Positions 47,746 to 60,945 are shown, numbered from the stretch's first letter. The stretch: 64,000 nucleotides of DNA from Xanthomonas sontii (GCF_040529055.1 NZ_CP132342.1:3532001-3596000); one strand, 5' to 3'. Numbers and translations: made by a program. Notes: a model not told the origin generated them from the letters alone.

Positions 47746-48447
47746 ATGCTGCAGATCCGCCCCGCCAACACCCGTGGCCGCGCCGAACACGGCTGGCTGT
47801 CCTCGCGCCATACCTTCTCCTTCGGCCACTACCACGACCCGCGCCACATGGGCTTCGGGCCGCTGCGGGTGATCAACGAGGACCGCGTGCAGCCGGGCCA
47901 GGGCTTCGGCACCCACGCCCATCGCGACATGGAGATCCTGTCCTACGTGGTCGAGGGCGCGCTGGAGCACAAGGACAGCATGGGCAACGGTTCGGTGCTG
48001 CGCTACGGCGACGTGCAGCGCATGAGCGCCGGCTCCGGCGTCACCCACAGCGAGTTCAACCACTCCGCCAGTGAGCCGGTGCACTTCCTGCAGATCTGGG
48101 TGATGCCCGAGCGCGCCGGGATCGATCCGGGCTACGAGGAGAAGCACTTCGCCCCCGACAGCAAGCGCGGCCAGCTGCGCCTGATCGCCGCCCCGCAGGG
48201 CGAGGACGGTGCGGTGCGCATCCATCAGGACGCGCGCATCTACGCCTCCATCCTCGACGGTGATGCGCGCCTGGACTACCCGCTGGCGGCCGGGCGCGGC
48301 GCCTACGTGCAGGTGGTGCGCGGCACGCTGAGCGTCAATGGACAGACCCTGCAGGCCGGCGACGCGGTCCAGGCGGTCGACGAGGCCAGCCTGCAGTTCG
48401 CCGATGCCCAGGACAGCGAGTTCCTGCTGTTCGACCTGCCGCGCTGA
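47746..48447 (+). CDS. pirin-family bicupin protein (YhaK/quercetinase-like)
   Basis: This is a 233-residue pirin. The N-terminal cupin has the metal ligands in T-H-A-H-R-D-M-E-I and G-A-L-E-H-K-D, followed by Q-R-M-S-A-G-S-G-V-T-H-S-E-F-N. Relatives include E. coli YhaK and YhhW, the latter with quercetin 2,3-dioxygenase activity; a redox-sensing or electrophile-detoxifying role is possible. ATG 47746 has AAGGAG 9 bases upstream. The divergent LysR gene is its probable regulator. Confidence 0.93.
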   Translation: MLQIRPANTRGRAEHGWLSSRHTFSFGHYHDPRHMGFGPLRVINEDRVQPGQGFGTHAHRDMEILSYVVEGALEHKDSMGNGSVLRYGDVQRMSAGSGVTHSEFNHSASEPVHFLQIWVMPERAGIDPGYEEKHFAPDSKRGQLRLIAAPQGEDGAVRIHQDARIYASILDGDARLDYPLAAGRGAYVQVVRGTLSVNGQTLQAGDAVQAVDEASLQFADAQDSEFLLFDLPR

Positions 48448-48676
48448 GCAGGTCAGGCCAGGTCGCGCCCGCGGCCCACTGGACCGGGCCGCGACGGTCT
48501 CGCGAAATCCGCCCACGCAGCGGCGCCACGGCGTCGCTGCGTAGGTCGCTGCATTCGCGGTAATGCCCGCATCCTCACGCCATCCTCGGCACCCCGTAAC
48601 GCGTCCTGCACGGCCTCCGCGTCAATGCTTCCGCTCTCCCTCCCCTACTGCCGGCGTGCCGGCCGAGAGCCTGCCG

Positions 48677-50812
48677 ATGCGCCACCCGACCAGCGCCGCC
48701 TATGCCACCCCCTCGCGCATCCGCGAAGGGCGCCCCTTCCCCCGCGGCGCCGTGTTCGACGGCCAGGGCACCAACTTCGCGCTGTTCTCGGCGCACGCCA
48801 CGCGCGTGGAACTGTGCCTGTTCGACGACGCCGGCACCGAAACGCGCCTGGACCTGCCCGAATACACCAACGAAATCTGGCACGGCTACCTGCCCGACGT
48901 GAAGCCCGGCCAGCGCTATGGCTATCGCGTGCATGGCCCCTATGAACCCAGCGAAGGCCACCGCTTCAATCCCAACAAACTGCTGCTGGACCCGTACGCG
49001 CGCGAACTCGAGGGCGACCTGATCTGGGCCGACGAACTGTACGGCTACACGGTCGGCCACCCGGACGGCGACCTCAGTTTCGACGAGCGCGACAGCGCGC
49101 CGTTCATGCCCAAGTGCGTCGTGGTCGAGGACACCTACGACTGGGAGGACGACCAGCGCCTGATGACGCCGTGGAGCGAGACCCTGGTCTACGAGACCCA
49201 CGTGCGCGGCTACACCATGCGCCACCCGCAGGTGCCGGACGAGGTGCGCGGCACCTGCGCCGGGCTGGCCCAGGAGCCGGTGCTGCGCTACATCAAGGAA
49301 CTGGGCGTCAGCGCGGTGGAACTGCTGCCGGTCCACGCTTACCTCGACGACCAACACCTGCTCGACAAGGACCTGCGCAACTATTGGGGCTACAACACGC
49401 TGGGCTTCTTCGCGATCAAGTCGCGCTACCTGGCCAGCGGCCACCGCGACGAGTTCCGCGACATGGTCAAGGCGGTGCACCGCCAGGGCCTGGAGGTGAT
49501 CCTCGACGTGGTCTACAACCACACCGCAGAAGGCAGCGAGCTGGGCCCCACCCTCTCCTTCCGCGGCATCGACAACGCCAGCTACTACCGGCTGGCCGAG
49601 GACAAGCGCTACTACATCAACGACACCGGCACCGGCAACACGCTCAACCTGAGCAACTCGCGGGTGATCCAGTTCGTCAACGACTCGCTGCGCTACTGGG
49701 CCGGCGAGATGCACGTGGACGGCTTCCGTTTCGATCTGGCCACCATCCTCGGCCGCGAACCCACCGGCTTCGACCAGCGCGGCGGTTTCCTCGACGCCTG
49801 CAACCAGGATCCGCTGCTGTCGCAGGTCAAGCTGATCGCCGAGCCATGGGACTGCGGCCCGGGCGGCTACCAGGTCGGCCACTTCCCGCCCGGCTGGTCG
49901 GAATGGAACGACAAGTTCCGCGACAACGCCCGCGCGTTCTGGAAGGGCGACGAAGGCAAGCTGGCCGAATTCGCCACGCGCTTCACTGGTTCGGCCGACC
50001 TGTTCGATCGCCGCGGGCGCCGACCGTGGGCCTCGGTGAACTTCATCACCGCACACGACGGCTTCACCCTGCAAGACCTGGTCAGCTACAACGAAAAGCA
50101 CAACGCGGCCAACGGCGAGGACAACCGCGACGGCTCGGACCACGACAGCTCCTGCAACTACGGCGCCGAAGGCGAGACCGACGACGCCGGCATCCTGCAA
50201 CTGCGCGAGCGGCAGATGAAGAATCTGCTGGCCACGCTGCTACTCGCGCAGGGCACGCCGATGCTGCTGGCCGGCGACGAACGCGCGCAGACCCAGGGCG
50301 GCAACAACAACACCTACTGCCAGGACAACGAGATCACCTGGATCGACTGGGAGCGCGACCCCACCGAGGGCCGCCTGACCGCGTTCGTCAAGGCGCTGAG
50401 CGCGCTGCGCCAGCGTTACCCGATCCTGACCCGTGGCCGCTTTCTCAACGGCCAGTACAACGAAGAAGCCGGCGTTCGCGACCTCACCTGGCTCAACCCC
50501 GGTGGCACCGAGATGGACGATGCGCACTGGACCGATGCCGGCGCACGCTCGGTCGGGCTGTTGCTGGAAGGCAAGGCGCAAACATCCGGCGTCAGGGAGC
50601 TGGCCAACGACGACACCTTGCTGATCGTCATCAACGCCTACCACGAGGGCGTGAGCTTCGTGCTGCCGTCCTCGGAAGAGGAATTGCACTGGAAGCTGGT
50701 GCTGTCCACCGACGATGCGCTGCAGGTCGACAGCATGCCGGCCGGCGCCAGCGAGTTCCTGGCGCCGCCGCGCAGCATCAGCGTGTTCGAGTGCCAGACG
50801 GCGGGCGCATAG
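48677..50812 (+). CDS. glgX: glycogen debranching enzyme GlgX (isoamylase type)
   Basis: This is a 711-residue GH13 debranching enzyme that cleaves alpha-1,6 branches of glycogen limit dextrin. The N-terminal CBM48-like domain starts G-A-V-F-D-G-Q-G-T-N-F-A-L-F-S-A. The catalytic barrel carries V-V-Y-N-H-T-A-E-G, F-R-F-D-L-A (nucleophile Asp), I-A-E-P-W-D (acid/base Glu) and T-A-H-D-G-F. ATG 48677 is the first start giving the usual N-terminus; the frame runs back to 48563. It is monocistronic here, without other glycogen or trehalose genes nearby. Confidence 0.94.
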   Translation: MRHPTSAAYATPSRIREGRPFPRGAVFDGQGTNFALFSAHATRVELCLFDDAGTETRLDLPEYTNEIWHGYLPDVKPGQRYGYRVHGPYEPSEGHRFNPNKLLLDPYARELEGDLIWADELYGYTVGHPDGDLSFDERDSAPFMPKCVVVEDTYDWEDDQRLMTPWSETLVYETHVRGYTMRHPQVPDEVRGTCAGLAQEPVLRYIKELGVSAVELLPVHAYLDDQHLLDKDLRNYWGYNTLGFFAIKSRYLASGHRDEFRDMVKAVHRQGLEVILDVVYNHTAEGSELGPTLSFRGIDNASYYRLAEDKRYYINDTGTGNTLNLSNSRVIQFVNDSLRYWAGEMHVDGFRFDLATILGREPTGFDQRGGFLDACNQDPLLSQVKLIAEPWDCGPGGYQVGHFPPGWSEWNDKFRDNARAFWKGDEGKLAEFATRFTGSADLFDRRGRRPWASVNFITAHDGFTLQDLVSYNEKHNAANGEDNRDGSDHDSSCNYGAEGETDDAGILQLRERQMKNLLATLLLAQGTPMLLAGDERAQTQGGNNNTYCQDNEITWIDWERDPTEGRLTAFVKALSALRQRYPILTRGRFLNGQYNEEAGVRDLTWLNPGGTEMDDAHWTDAGARSVGLLLEGKAQTSGVRELANDDTLLIVINAYHEGVSFVLPSSEEELHWKLVLSTDDALQVDSMPAGASEFLAPPRSISVFECQTAGA

Positions 50813-51017
50813 TCGCCACTCGCCACTTCGGATTGCGCGCGGACTGACGCGTCCGCGCCTGCATTACGTCGCCAGCGCTTGCCGCGGGCGACGCGCGATG
50901 CTGGCATCTGCACGCTCTCTACGACGCGCCGCATTGCATTGGTCTACATGGCCTTTGGCACAGTGCTCGATGGCGCATGCTCGCTAGGCTGAATGCCCGC
51001 TTCCTTCCAGGTCAGGC

Positions 51018-51704
51018 ATGCAGCACTCCGCGCAAGGCAACACCCACGCCACGTCTTACACCTCCTTCATGCGTCACCCGCTGCTGCGCATCGCGCTCAG
51101 CGCCGCGGTCCTCGCGCTGGCGTCCTATGCATGGCTCCCGTTTCCGTGGCGCATGCCCTTGGTCGGCCTGCTCGGTCTTTGTTTGGTCTGGGTCGAGACG
51201 CGTTCCTCCACGGCGTGCGGCGTCGCACGCCCGCGCCTGGCGTCCGTGATCGGCTGGACAGCGTTGCTCGTGTTGTTGACCGTGGGCTTCATCACACCGG
51301 TGCTGCAACCGCTGATCGACACCATCACCGGACACAAGACCGACTACAGCGCCTACGGCGCGCTCAAGGGCAACGTCCAGGCGACGACCCATCTGATCGG
51401 CGCGGCGTGGCTGAGCGCGGCGCTCGGCGAAGAACTGGTGTTCCGCGCCTTCCTCATGCACCAGCTCGATGCGCTGCTGGGCCGTCTGCGCGGCGGCCGC
51501 TGGATCGCCGCACTGGCCGGTGGTGTGGTGTTCGGCCTGATGCACGCCGCGCAAGGCGCCTCCGGCATCCTGCTGACCGGCGTGGTCGGCACGATGTTCG
51601 GCTATGCCTATCTGCGCTCCAGACGCAACCTGTGGGCCATGATCCTCGCCCACGGCCTGATCGACACCTGGGGTGTGACTACCCTGTATCTGGGCTGGTA
51701 CTGA
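51018..51704 (+). CDS. CPBP-family intramembrane metalloprotease
   Basis: This is a 228-residue membrane protein with about six helices. The CPBP (Abi/CAAX-protease-like) motifs are clear: motif 1 G-E-E-L-V-F-R, motif 2 F-G-L-M-H-A-A-Q-G and motif 3 L-A-H-G-L-I-D-T-W. Members process prenylated proteins or bacteriocins, or have unknown substrates. ATG 51018 is used; ATG 51069 just before the first helix is an alternative. Confidence 0.88.
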   Translation: MQHSAQGNTHATSYTSFMRHPLLRIALSAAVLALASYAWLPFPWRMPLVGLLGLCLVWVETRSSTACGVARPRLASVIGWTALLVLLTVGFITPVLQPLIDTITGHKTDYSAYGALKGNVQATTHLIGAAWLSAALGEELVFRAFLMHQLDALLGRLRGGRWIAALAGGVVFGLMHAAQGASGILLTGVVGTMFGYAYLRSRRNLWAMILAHGLIDTWGVTTLYLGWY

Positions 51705-51991
51705 GCGGGCAGCGCAGTCGAGAGTCGCCACTCGGCGCACCTATGCGCACCACGCCGTCGCCGCCAGCAGACAGACGAAGGACATGTCGCGGCGCGCGTG
51801 TTCCCGCTGTAAAAGCACCAAGCGCACTCAGCCCGAACGGGACGCGCGATCGCCGCTACAGGCTTCGGCATACAACCCGTCCGCTACCTAAATGATGGAG
51901 AGCACGCCCGCTCAATTTTCACTTGCACGCCACCGGCTCGCGCGCAGTTTGGCGATGCCCACTTGAGGGCATCCCTACTGCGGAGTCAACG

Positions 51992-52162
51992 ATGGACAAG
52001 AATCGCACCGAAGGCGCCAAGAACCAGATCAAGGGCACCATCAAGGAAGTCGCCGGCAAGGTCACCGGCAACAAGCTGAAGGAAGTCGAAGGCAAGATGC
52101 AGAAGAACGCCGGCAAGGTACAGAGTGAAGTGGGCAAGGCGCGCGACCACGCGCGCGGCTGA
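51992..52162 (+). CDS. CsbD-family stress-response protein
   Basis: This is a 56-residue protein with the CsbD pattern M-D-K-N-R-T-E-G-A-K-N-Q-I-K-G-T-I-K-E followed by G-K-V-T-G-N-K-L-K-E-V-E-G-K. Such proteins are small, lysine-rich and induced in general stress; their biochemical role is unknown. ATG 51992 has GGAG 8 bases upstream. A terminator hairpin follows. The 287 bases before it (51705-51991) hold no other gene. Confidence 0.93.
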   Translation: MDKNRTEGAKNQIKGTIKEVAGKVTGNKLKEVEGKMQKNAGKVQSEVGKARDHARG

Positions 52163-52725
52163 GTTCCAGATTCTCGTGCTCCCCTGCCGCCAATGGCAGG
52201 GGAGTTGTTGCAAGCGACCTGCACCTCGCCGACTCGCTGTCGATTCTCCTGATGCGCAGCTCAACGGCGTGCACACAGGCCTCCGCAATGACCGACGGGT
52301 GGACTGGAGTAGCGAGACGCAGTACAGCGCTCAACAAGCTGCCACGGCACCAGTCCTAGACAGCAAGGCGATCGAACACGGCACATCCAAGAGCGGTTTG
52401 CCGACAGCGCTGCCAGGCGCATCCCAAACGACCCGATGCGCTGCGCACCGTGGACTCGGATCGACCCGCACACAGTCAATTACACGCCCGATCAGATCGA
52501 CGCCGAATTGTTGCGCAGGCACCACCCTGACGTCGCTTGGCGCATGCCAGTCCGGAAGCGATGGCTCCGCTCGATGCATCCCACCATACTGACACTCACG
52601 TTACGCCTACATCGCGACAAACTCGCCGATGCGCAACACACTGTGTGATCTGACAACCCCCGGATGTGTACAGGCTCCCGACCACGAACACGCCCCTGAT
52701 ATTTCCGCCCCCACTGAAAGCATCG
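52163..52725. other. gene-free region between csbD and the secreted orphan
   Basis: About 563 bases. Apart from the csbD terminator, no gene or repeat is supported. Base composition is visibly less GC-rich than the flanking core genes. Confidence 0.5.
52179..52208 (+). terminator. terminator after csbD
   Basis: CTCCCCTGCC (52179-52188) and GGCAGGGGAG (52195-52204) form a 10-base stem with a 6-base loop, followed by TTGTTG. Confidence 0.8.
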
Positions 52726-53292
52726 ATGCACACGATTACCTCCCCCAGAAGAGCAGCGTTCTTGCTTCTCCTGCTGCTTCCTGCCGCCCAGGCGGATATG
52801 ACTGCTGCGGCAGCAGCTCGCGCGGCACCTGTCGAAATGACCGAAAGCGACTTCGCCGTAGCCATCAACAACCACTCTTTCGCCCTGGGTGAACGCTGGA
52901 GCGAGCAAACCAGGACGCAGGCAGGCACCCAGATCAGCGAGAGTTTTGTAGGAGACGTGCCCGCCGGGGAGACAAGCTACAAGTACTACCAGCATCGCTA
53001 TGCCGGGTTTGACATCTATACGGCGAACCTCTCCTGGCAAAAACAGCAACGCGACATCGACAGCTACGTCATTGCGCAGATCACCATCAATGCATCCACG
53101 GTCAAAACGGCCAGAGGTATCGCGATCGGCGACACGCAGAATGTGCTGATCGACACCTATGGCCAAGGCACGACGGATGACAGCGATGGCCAGCACTGGC
53201 GCTCCTATGAGACCAAAAACAAGCGCCTCTCGTTTCAGCTTGAACATGGAAGAATCATCCACATCATGATGACCCTCGACACGGACAGCTGA
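52726..53292 (+). CDS. secreted protein of unknown function
   Basis: This is a 188-residue protein with a clear signal peptide (R-R-A-A-F-L-L-L-L-L-L, then A-Q-A-D). The mature region has a V-K-T-A-R-G-I-A-I-G-D-T-Q segment followed shortly by D-T-Y-G. This pattern recurs in small exported domains of unknown function, where it marks a strand-loop-helix unit. Codon use and composition are less GC-rich than in core neighbours, consistent with acquired DNA. The start is chosen by the signal peptide; upstream in-frame codons lack one. Confidence 0.6.
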   Translation: MHTITSPRRAAFLLLLLLPAAQADMTAAAAARAAPVEMTESDFAVAINNHSFALGERWSEQTRTQAGTQISESFVGDVPAGETSYKYYQHRYAGFDIYTANLSWQKQQRDIDSYVIAQITINASTVKTARGIAIGDTQNVLIDTYGQGTTDDSDGQHWRSYETKNKRLSFQLEHGRIIHIMMTLDTDS

Positions 53293-53483
53293 AATCAGCG
53301 CTGTGTCATGCGCCACCAATGCCATTTCGGGCGTCAGGCGGCCGCTCCCTGTGCCCGCCCGCAACAGAAACACGGCAAAACGTGTTTCTTGCCGAAGACC
53401 ACTGGTCCAGCTTGTCTTTCTTGTTGGCAGATCAAGACTCGGCGGCGCGCCGCTGCGGCGCCGAGACTGTCAGGGCCGCCTTT

Positions 53484-53945
53484 CTACGCCTTGCGAGCAC
53501 GATGCAGAAAGTATCCCGCTCCAAGCAAAGCAATCAGTCCGATCATGGCACCAATCTGGCCATTCTTGCGCCGCGCATGGAGCGCCTGCTCAGGCGTGAC
53601 GACCACGTCATCGCCCAAGCGCATTCCCCAGATGGATCGCTTGCTGTCCGCATCGTCGAAGGTGACGTGAACCGGCGATCCCACCTTGAGACGCCCCCAC
53701 AGCGCATCGATGCCAGGCAGCACACTGGAGTACTCGAATGCATCGCCTCCGGTCGCAAGGGTGAAGTTGACGCTTTGAAGCCGTCCCTTTCGCTGCGTTG
53801 CGTCGACCTTTTCGACCGTCCCATCGGCTTCAGCCAAATGTGTCGGCACTGCCGCAGGCCTGCTGAAAAACGTGACAACGCTGGCGATCGTGACGCCAAG
53901 GCAAAGCAACGCGATGATGATGAAGCGGATCTTGTGTGACTGCAT
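53484..53945 (-). CDS. small membrane protein of unknown function (DUF3592-like)
   Basis: This is a 153-residue protein with one hydrophobic helix near the N-terminus (F-I-I-I-A-L-L-C-L-G-V), a soluble region and a second helix near the C-terminus (I-G-A-M-I-G-L-I-A-L-L-G-A-G-Y). The soluble part (G-T-V-E-K-V-D-A-T ... V-H-V-T-F-D-D) resembles the DUF3592 layout, a soluble beta domain between two helices. It is convergent with the secreted orphan. ATG 53945 is picked because it precedes the first helix. Function is unknown. Confidence 0.6.
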   Translation of the reverse strand: MQSHKIRFIIIALLCLGVTIASVVTFFSRPAAVPTHLAEADGTVEKVDATQRKGRLQSVNFTLATGGDAFEYSSVLPGIDALWGRLKVGSPVHVTFDDADSKRSIWGMRLGDDVVVTPEQALHARRKNGQIGAMIGLIALLGAGYFLHRARKA

Positions 53946-54649
53946 CTCGATACCGGAGCAAAAAGGAAACGTCGCGATCCAGCGACGACGCACATTTTTT
54001 CGTGACAGCGCATGGGAATCAATCGATGGATCGCCCATCCCCTGCAACTCAATGACACCGTAGGCGTCCTGTCTCCTGGCTCAAGCACTTCGATCCCAAT
54101 GAGGCGTCGCGTCAACCTTTGCTGAGCGAAGCCTGCAACCGCGACACGCGACGGGCGGAAGATGAGTAGCCCCAATGCGTCGCTGGAAAGCGACATGAAG
54201 CAGCACTACAGCACACACTTGCCACTGTCATCGCGCGTGTCCAGATGAACTCGGAAAGCAAACGCAGTAGCGCGACCTGACTTGCGACATCGTCAACAAG
54301 GGCACACCGCGGAGAGACGGCCGATCGATACCGGCAGGATGGCTGCCGCGCTGCCTGAAACAGGATTTGGCTCTACGCGATTGATGACATTGCGTGGCAG
54401 CGATGGCCCTCGCCTTCATCCTCCACGGCCCACGGCGGGTGCCCACGGGAAGCTTGAACGCAGCAACAGGCTCCAAGCTTCGTCATGCAACACGTCAAGG
54501 CCGCTACGCTCGTCACCGGCTCCTTGAGCGCAGACATGCGCGATACCGTCTGCTCGAACTCCTGCAAGGTGCGTCAGCGCTCACGTGCCACCATGCTGAC
54601 GCGCGGAGGCAAGCATGACATCGCTGGAGCTGCACGAAGCCATTGCACA
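53946..54649. other. gene-free region next to the integrase remnant
   Basis: About 704 bases with only short unsupported open frames on both strands. Together with the truncated integrase at its right end it looks like decayed accessory DNA beside tRNA-Ser. Confidence 0.45.
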
Positions 54650-54769
54650 TCACTTCAGTGCTGCACTGAAGACTTTGCGCTCGAACTGTTTCTGCAGGTC
54701 AGCAGGAACGCGCAGACGAACGTAGTAGCGGCCGGTCTCGCCGCACGTCAGGTAGTGCGCGACTCGCAT
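54650..54769 (-). pseudogene. truncated tyrosine-recombinase (integrase) N-terminus at tRNA-Ser
   Basis: Only 39 codons remain. M-R-V-A-H-Y-L-T then G-R-Y-Y-V-R-L-R-V-P-A-D-L-Q and R-K-V-F-S-A-A-L-K is the N-terminal domain (DUF6538 type) of phage/island integrases, which normally continue for about 300-400 residues. Here a TGA follows immediately and no later recombinase domain is visible on this strand. It starts 82 bases downstream of the tRNA-Ser 3' end, the usual position for an integrase whose attachment site is that tRNA. Confidence 0.75.
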
Positions 54770-54802
54770 GGAAGTGTCCAAGCGAGTGTCCAAGATGGCT
54801 GA

Positions 54803-54841
54803 AAAGAAAAACGCCCACAAATCGTTGATTTGCGGGCGTTT
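54803..54841 (-). terminator. Rho-independent terminator after tRNA-Ser
   Basis: AAACGCCC-A-CAAATC pairs with GATTTG-C-GGGCGTTT around a GTT loop; on the minus strand a T-rich tail follows. Confidence 0.88.
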
Positions 54842-54850
54842 CCTTGACAC

Positions 54851-54943
54851 TGGCGGAGTGAGAGGGATTCGAACCCTCGATAGAGCTTTTGACCCTATAC
54901 TCCCTTAGCAGGGGAGCCCCTTCAGCCACTCGGGCATCACTCC
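54851..54943 (-). tRNA. tRNA-Ser (anticodon GCT)
   Basis: This is a 93-base class II tRNA: acceptor GGAGTGA, anticodon stem CTCCC/GGGAG with loop CTGCTAA giving anticodon GCT, a long variable arm, and T loop TTCGAAT. CCA is encoded. It lies 81 bases downstream of csrA in the classical csrA-tRNA-Ser order. Confidence 0.96.
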
Positions 54944-55024
54944 GGATTTCTGCGCTGCGGATATTCCGCGACCGGGCGCGAAGAATACCGGGTTGTGGGG
55001 TCTCAGGTAAACCCTTTCGACGCA

Positions 55025-55237
55025 TCAATCGGCAGATTGATCGCCGTGACCGCCGCCGTGGGAGTTCGGCTCGTCGCCGCGCTGGATGCGCTGGTAGATC
55101 TCTTCGCGATGCACCGCAACGTCCTTCGGCGCGGTGATGCCGATACGCACTTGATTGCCCTTGACCCCAAGCACCGTCACGGTGACCGAATCGCCGATCA
55201 TCAAGGTTTCGCCTACCCGGCGAGTCAGGATCAACAT
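55025..55237 (-). CDS. csrA: carbon storage regulator CsrA/RsmA
   Basis: This is a 70-residue RNA-binding dimer that binds A(N)GGA motifs in leaders and controls translation and decay, including virulence functions in xanthomonads. It begins [15 protein letters not shown] and has [13 protein letters not shown] and H-R-E-E-I-Y, with R44 in the A-P-x-x-V-x-V-H-R-E-E block. The His/Gly-rich tail is variable. It follows alaS by 136 bases. Confidence 0.97.
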   Translation of the reverse strand: MLILTRRVGETLMIGDSVTVTVLGVKGNQVRIGITAPKDVAVHREEIYQRIQRGDEPNSHGGGHGDQSAD

Positions 55238-55373
55238 TTTTTGAATTCTCCAGGGAACCGGTGGGTCTCACCGGCACGGCGCCCGCGCTGCGGCACGCCC
55301 CATAATGAAAGTGAAAAGAAGGGTGATGTTACGGGAAGCCGCGCCCTGCCAGCAAGGCGCGGCGTTCGGATGT

Positions 55374-58025
<2,652 letters not shown>

Positions 58026-58131
58026 GGGCTGGCTATAGACGAGCGGACGGGCGTCCTGGCGCTCCCTCCTAGATGAGGGCGCCACGGAAACCGGACAAGA
58101 CAACTCGCCAAGGGTAGCAGGCCCGGCCCGC

Positions 58132-58626
58132 TCAGTCCTCCGCAGCGTCGCGCACCGCGGCGCGGATGCTGTCCCCATCGAAACCACGCCGCGCCAGCAG
58201 ATCGGCGGCCTTGCGCTGCTGCGGCAGGTCCATCGCCCCGGCAGTACCGAAGCGGCGCCGGACCAGATCGCGCGCGTTTTCGGTCCAGTCGCCCTCGAAG
58301 GCCCCCATCGCGGTGGCGATGGCCTCACTGTCCAGGCCGTGGGTCCCAAGCTCGGCACGGATATGCAGCGGGCCATACCCTGCCCCGGCGCGGCTGCGCA
58401 CCAGCAGTTCGGCAAAGCGCCCGTCGTCCTGCCAGCCCTCGCCGCTCAGGCGTTCCACTGCCTCCGCGGCGGCGTCGGCTTCCACGCCACGCGCACGCAG
58501 CTTGCGGGTCAGCTCCTTGCGCGAATGCTCGCGCCGCACCAGCAGACCCAGCGCCTTCTGCAGCGGCGTCTGTTCCGGTTGCCGGCGACGCCGACGTGGT
58601 GCTTCTTGTGCCCGTTCGTCGCTCAT
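58132..58626 (-). CDS. recX: regulatory protein RecX
   Basis: This is a 164-residue helical-repeat protein that caps RecA filament growth. The family pattern [16 protein letters not shown] and [10 protein letters not shown] is present, as is the terminal R-R-G-F-D-G-D-S-I segment. ATG 58626 is preferred; TTG 58647 and GTG 58638 lie upstream in frame. It follows recA by 116 bases. Confidence 0.94.
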   Translation of the reverse strand: MSDERAQEAPRRRRRQPEQTPLQKALGLLVRREHSRKELTRKLRARGVEADAAAEAVERLSGEGWQDDGRFAELLVRSRAGAGYGPLHIRAELGTHGLDSEAIATAMGAFEGDWTENARDLVRRRFGTAGAMDLPQQRKAADLLARRGFDGDSIRAAVRDAAED

Positions 58627-58742
58627 GGGCGATGCCACCCCATTCAAAATGCGCCGTCCCTGGCGCGCGCCCTCCTGGCTTGCTCAAGACTGCCGAGGGA
58701 GACGAGCGGCACTGACTCCACCGCTCCCCCGGCAGAAAACCA

Positions 58743-59780
<1,038 letters not shown>

Positions 59781-59976
59781 TGTGGTGTCCTTGGAAGGTG
59801 AGGAGGATTTGCGGAGTGAGGTCAATGTAAGGGCCTGGTATCGCACGGACTGAGACAGTGCGTGGCGAGATGAAAATAATTCGTCCGGACCGGGCGACGG
59901 CAGCGGCGAATGGCGATATCCGGGGTCGGAAAAGTCCGGCCGGCGCTGTAGTGCATGCCCTGCTCCACGCGCGGCA

Positions 59977-60612
59977 TCAGCGGTTGGGGCGCAGCAGGCC
60001 GCAGTACAGGCCTTCGATGGCGAACTCCTGGTCCGGCAGCACCTCGATCGGTGCGTAGTCCGGGTTGCGCGGGAGCAGGCGGATGCGGTCCTTGCCGATC
60101 TTCAGCAGCTTGACCGTGATCTCCTCGTCGATGCGCGCCACCACGATCTGCCCGGAGCGGGCATCGCGGGTGCGGTGCACGCCGATCAGGTCGCCGTCGA
60201 AGATGCCTTCGTCGCGCATGGAGTCGCCCTGCACCTTCAGCAGGTAATCGGGTGCCGGCGAAAAGAACACCCGGTCCAGCACCACGAAGTCGTCGGAGCC
60301 GATGTCCGCGCCGATCGGCAGGCCGGCGGCGACGCGTCCGAGTACTGGCAGGCGCAGCACGTCGGCGCTGTCCACCTGCGGCGCGGGGGCCGGAGCGGCC
60401 GCCCCACCCAGCAGGCGGATGCCGCGCGCCTGCCCGGGCACCCGGCGGATCGCGCCGGCCTGTTCGAGCGCTTCCAGGTGGTACTGGGCCGCGCGCACGC
60501 CTTTGAAGCCGAAGGCACGGGCAATCTCGGTCTGCGACGGCGGCACGCCATCGTGTTCGATGCGCTCGGCGATCAGGTCGAGGATCGCCTGCTGGGTTTC
60601 GGTCAGGTCCAT
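59977..60612 (-). CDS. lexA: SOS repressor LexA
   Basis: This is a 211-residue repressor. The winged helix-turn-helix is at residues about 1-65 ([24 protein letters not shown]). The self-cleavage site is Ala96-Gly97 in V-A-A-G-L-P; the catalytic dyad is Ser131 (Q-G-D-S-M-R-D-E-G) and Lys168 (E-I-T-V-K-L-L). It is autoregulated through the SOS box three to twenty-one bases before its ATG. Confidence 0.98.
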   Translation of the reverse strand: MDLTETQQAILDLIAERIEHDGVPPSQTEIARAFGFKGVRAAQYHLEALEQAGAIRRVPGQARGIRLLGGAAAPAPAPQVDSADVLRLPVLGRVAAGLPIGADIGSDDFVVLDRVFFSPAPDYLLKVQGDSMRDEGIFDGDLIGVHRTRDARSGQIVVARIDEEITVKLLKIGKDRIRLLPRNPDYAPIEVLPDQEFAIEGLYCGLLRPNR

Positions 60613-60614
60613 GG

Positions 60615-60633
60615 TTAGTAGTAATACTACTAA
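60615..60633. promoter_or_regulatory. SOS box (LexA operator)
   Basis: TTAGTAGTAATACTACTAA is a perfect 19-base palindrome immediately upstream of lexA and identical to the operator reported for Xanthomonas LexA. Confidence 0.97.
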
Positions 60634-60945
60634 ATTAGCTGGCGAGCAACTGGCGCGTGGGTCTGGAGTGCCGGCGCGCTTCGCTGCCGCCAGTGATGGA
60701 TGCTCCGCGCGACCGCCCGCAATGCCGTCGTCGGCAGGCGCGAGGCTTCTGATCCTGGAGGCCTTTTGGGACCCCGCACAGCGTCAGTGCGATGTGTACC
60801 GGGGGATCCGAGTGCATCGCGTCGGGGCTGAAGCCCCTCCTACCAAGGGATCGCGTGCGCGCCGACACGCCTGTGAAGCGGGGCGCTGCCTGCGGACCAG
60901 CCGCCGCAGCTTCCGGCGAACCGTGCTCGAGAGCATGCGCCGCGC
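60634..60945. other. intergenic region between lexA and the UbiB-family gene
   Basis: About 312 bases with the lexA promoter at the left and a single REP unit at 60821-60843. No gene is supported. Confidence 0.6.
60821..60843 (-). repeat. single REP unit (GTAG type)
   Basis: On the minus strand the sequence reads GTAGGAGGGGCTTCAGCCCC followed by GAC: a GTAG head and a GGGGCT/AGCCCC hairpin. It is the same family as the paired element at 10388-10442. Confidence 0.8.

Noticed and set aside
51923..52162. A longer 79-residue form of the CsbD protein
   Set aside because: CsbD homology begins at the internal ATG 51992, which also has the ribosome-binding site.
53484..54769. An intact prophage or toxin-antitoxin module near tRNA-Ser
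   Set aside because: Only an integrase stub, one membrane protein and uninterpretable sequence are present; no structural, replication, toxin or antitoxin gene is recognisable.
54485..54802. A possible 105-residue protein overlapping the integrase remnant
   Set aside because: It is antisense to the recognisable integrase N-terminus, cysteine- and serine-rich without a family, and has no ribosome-binding site.
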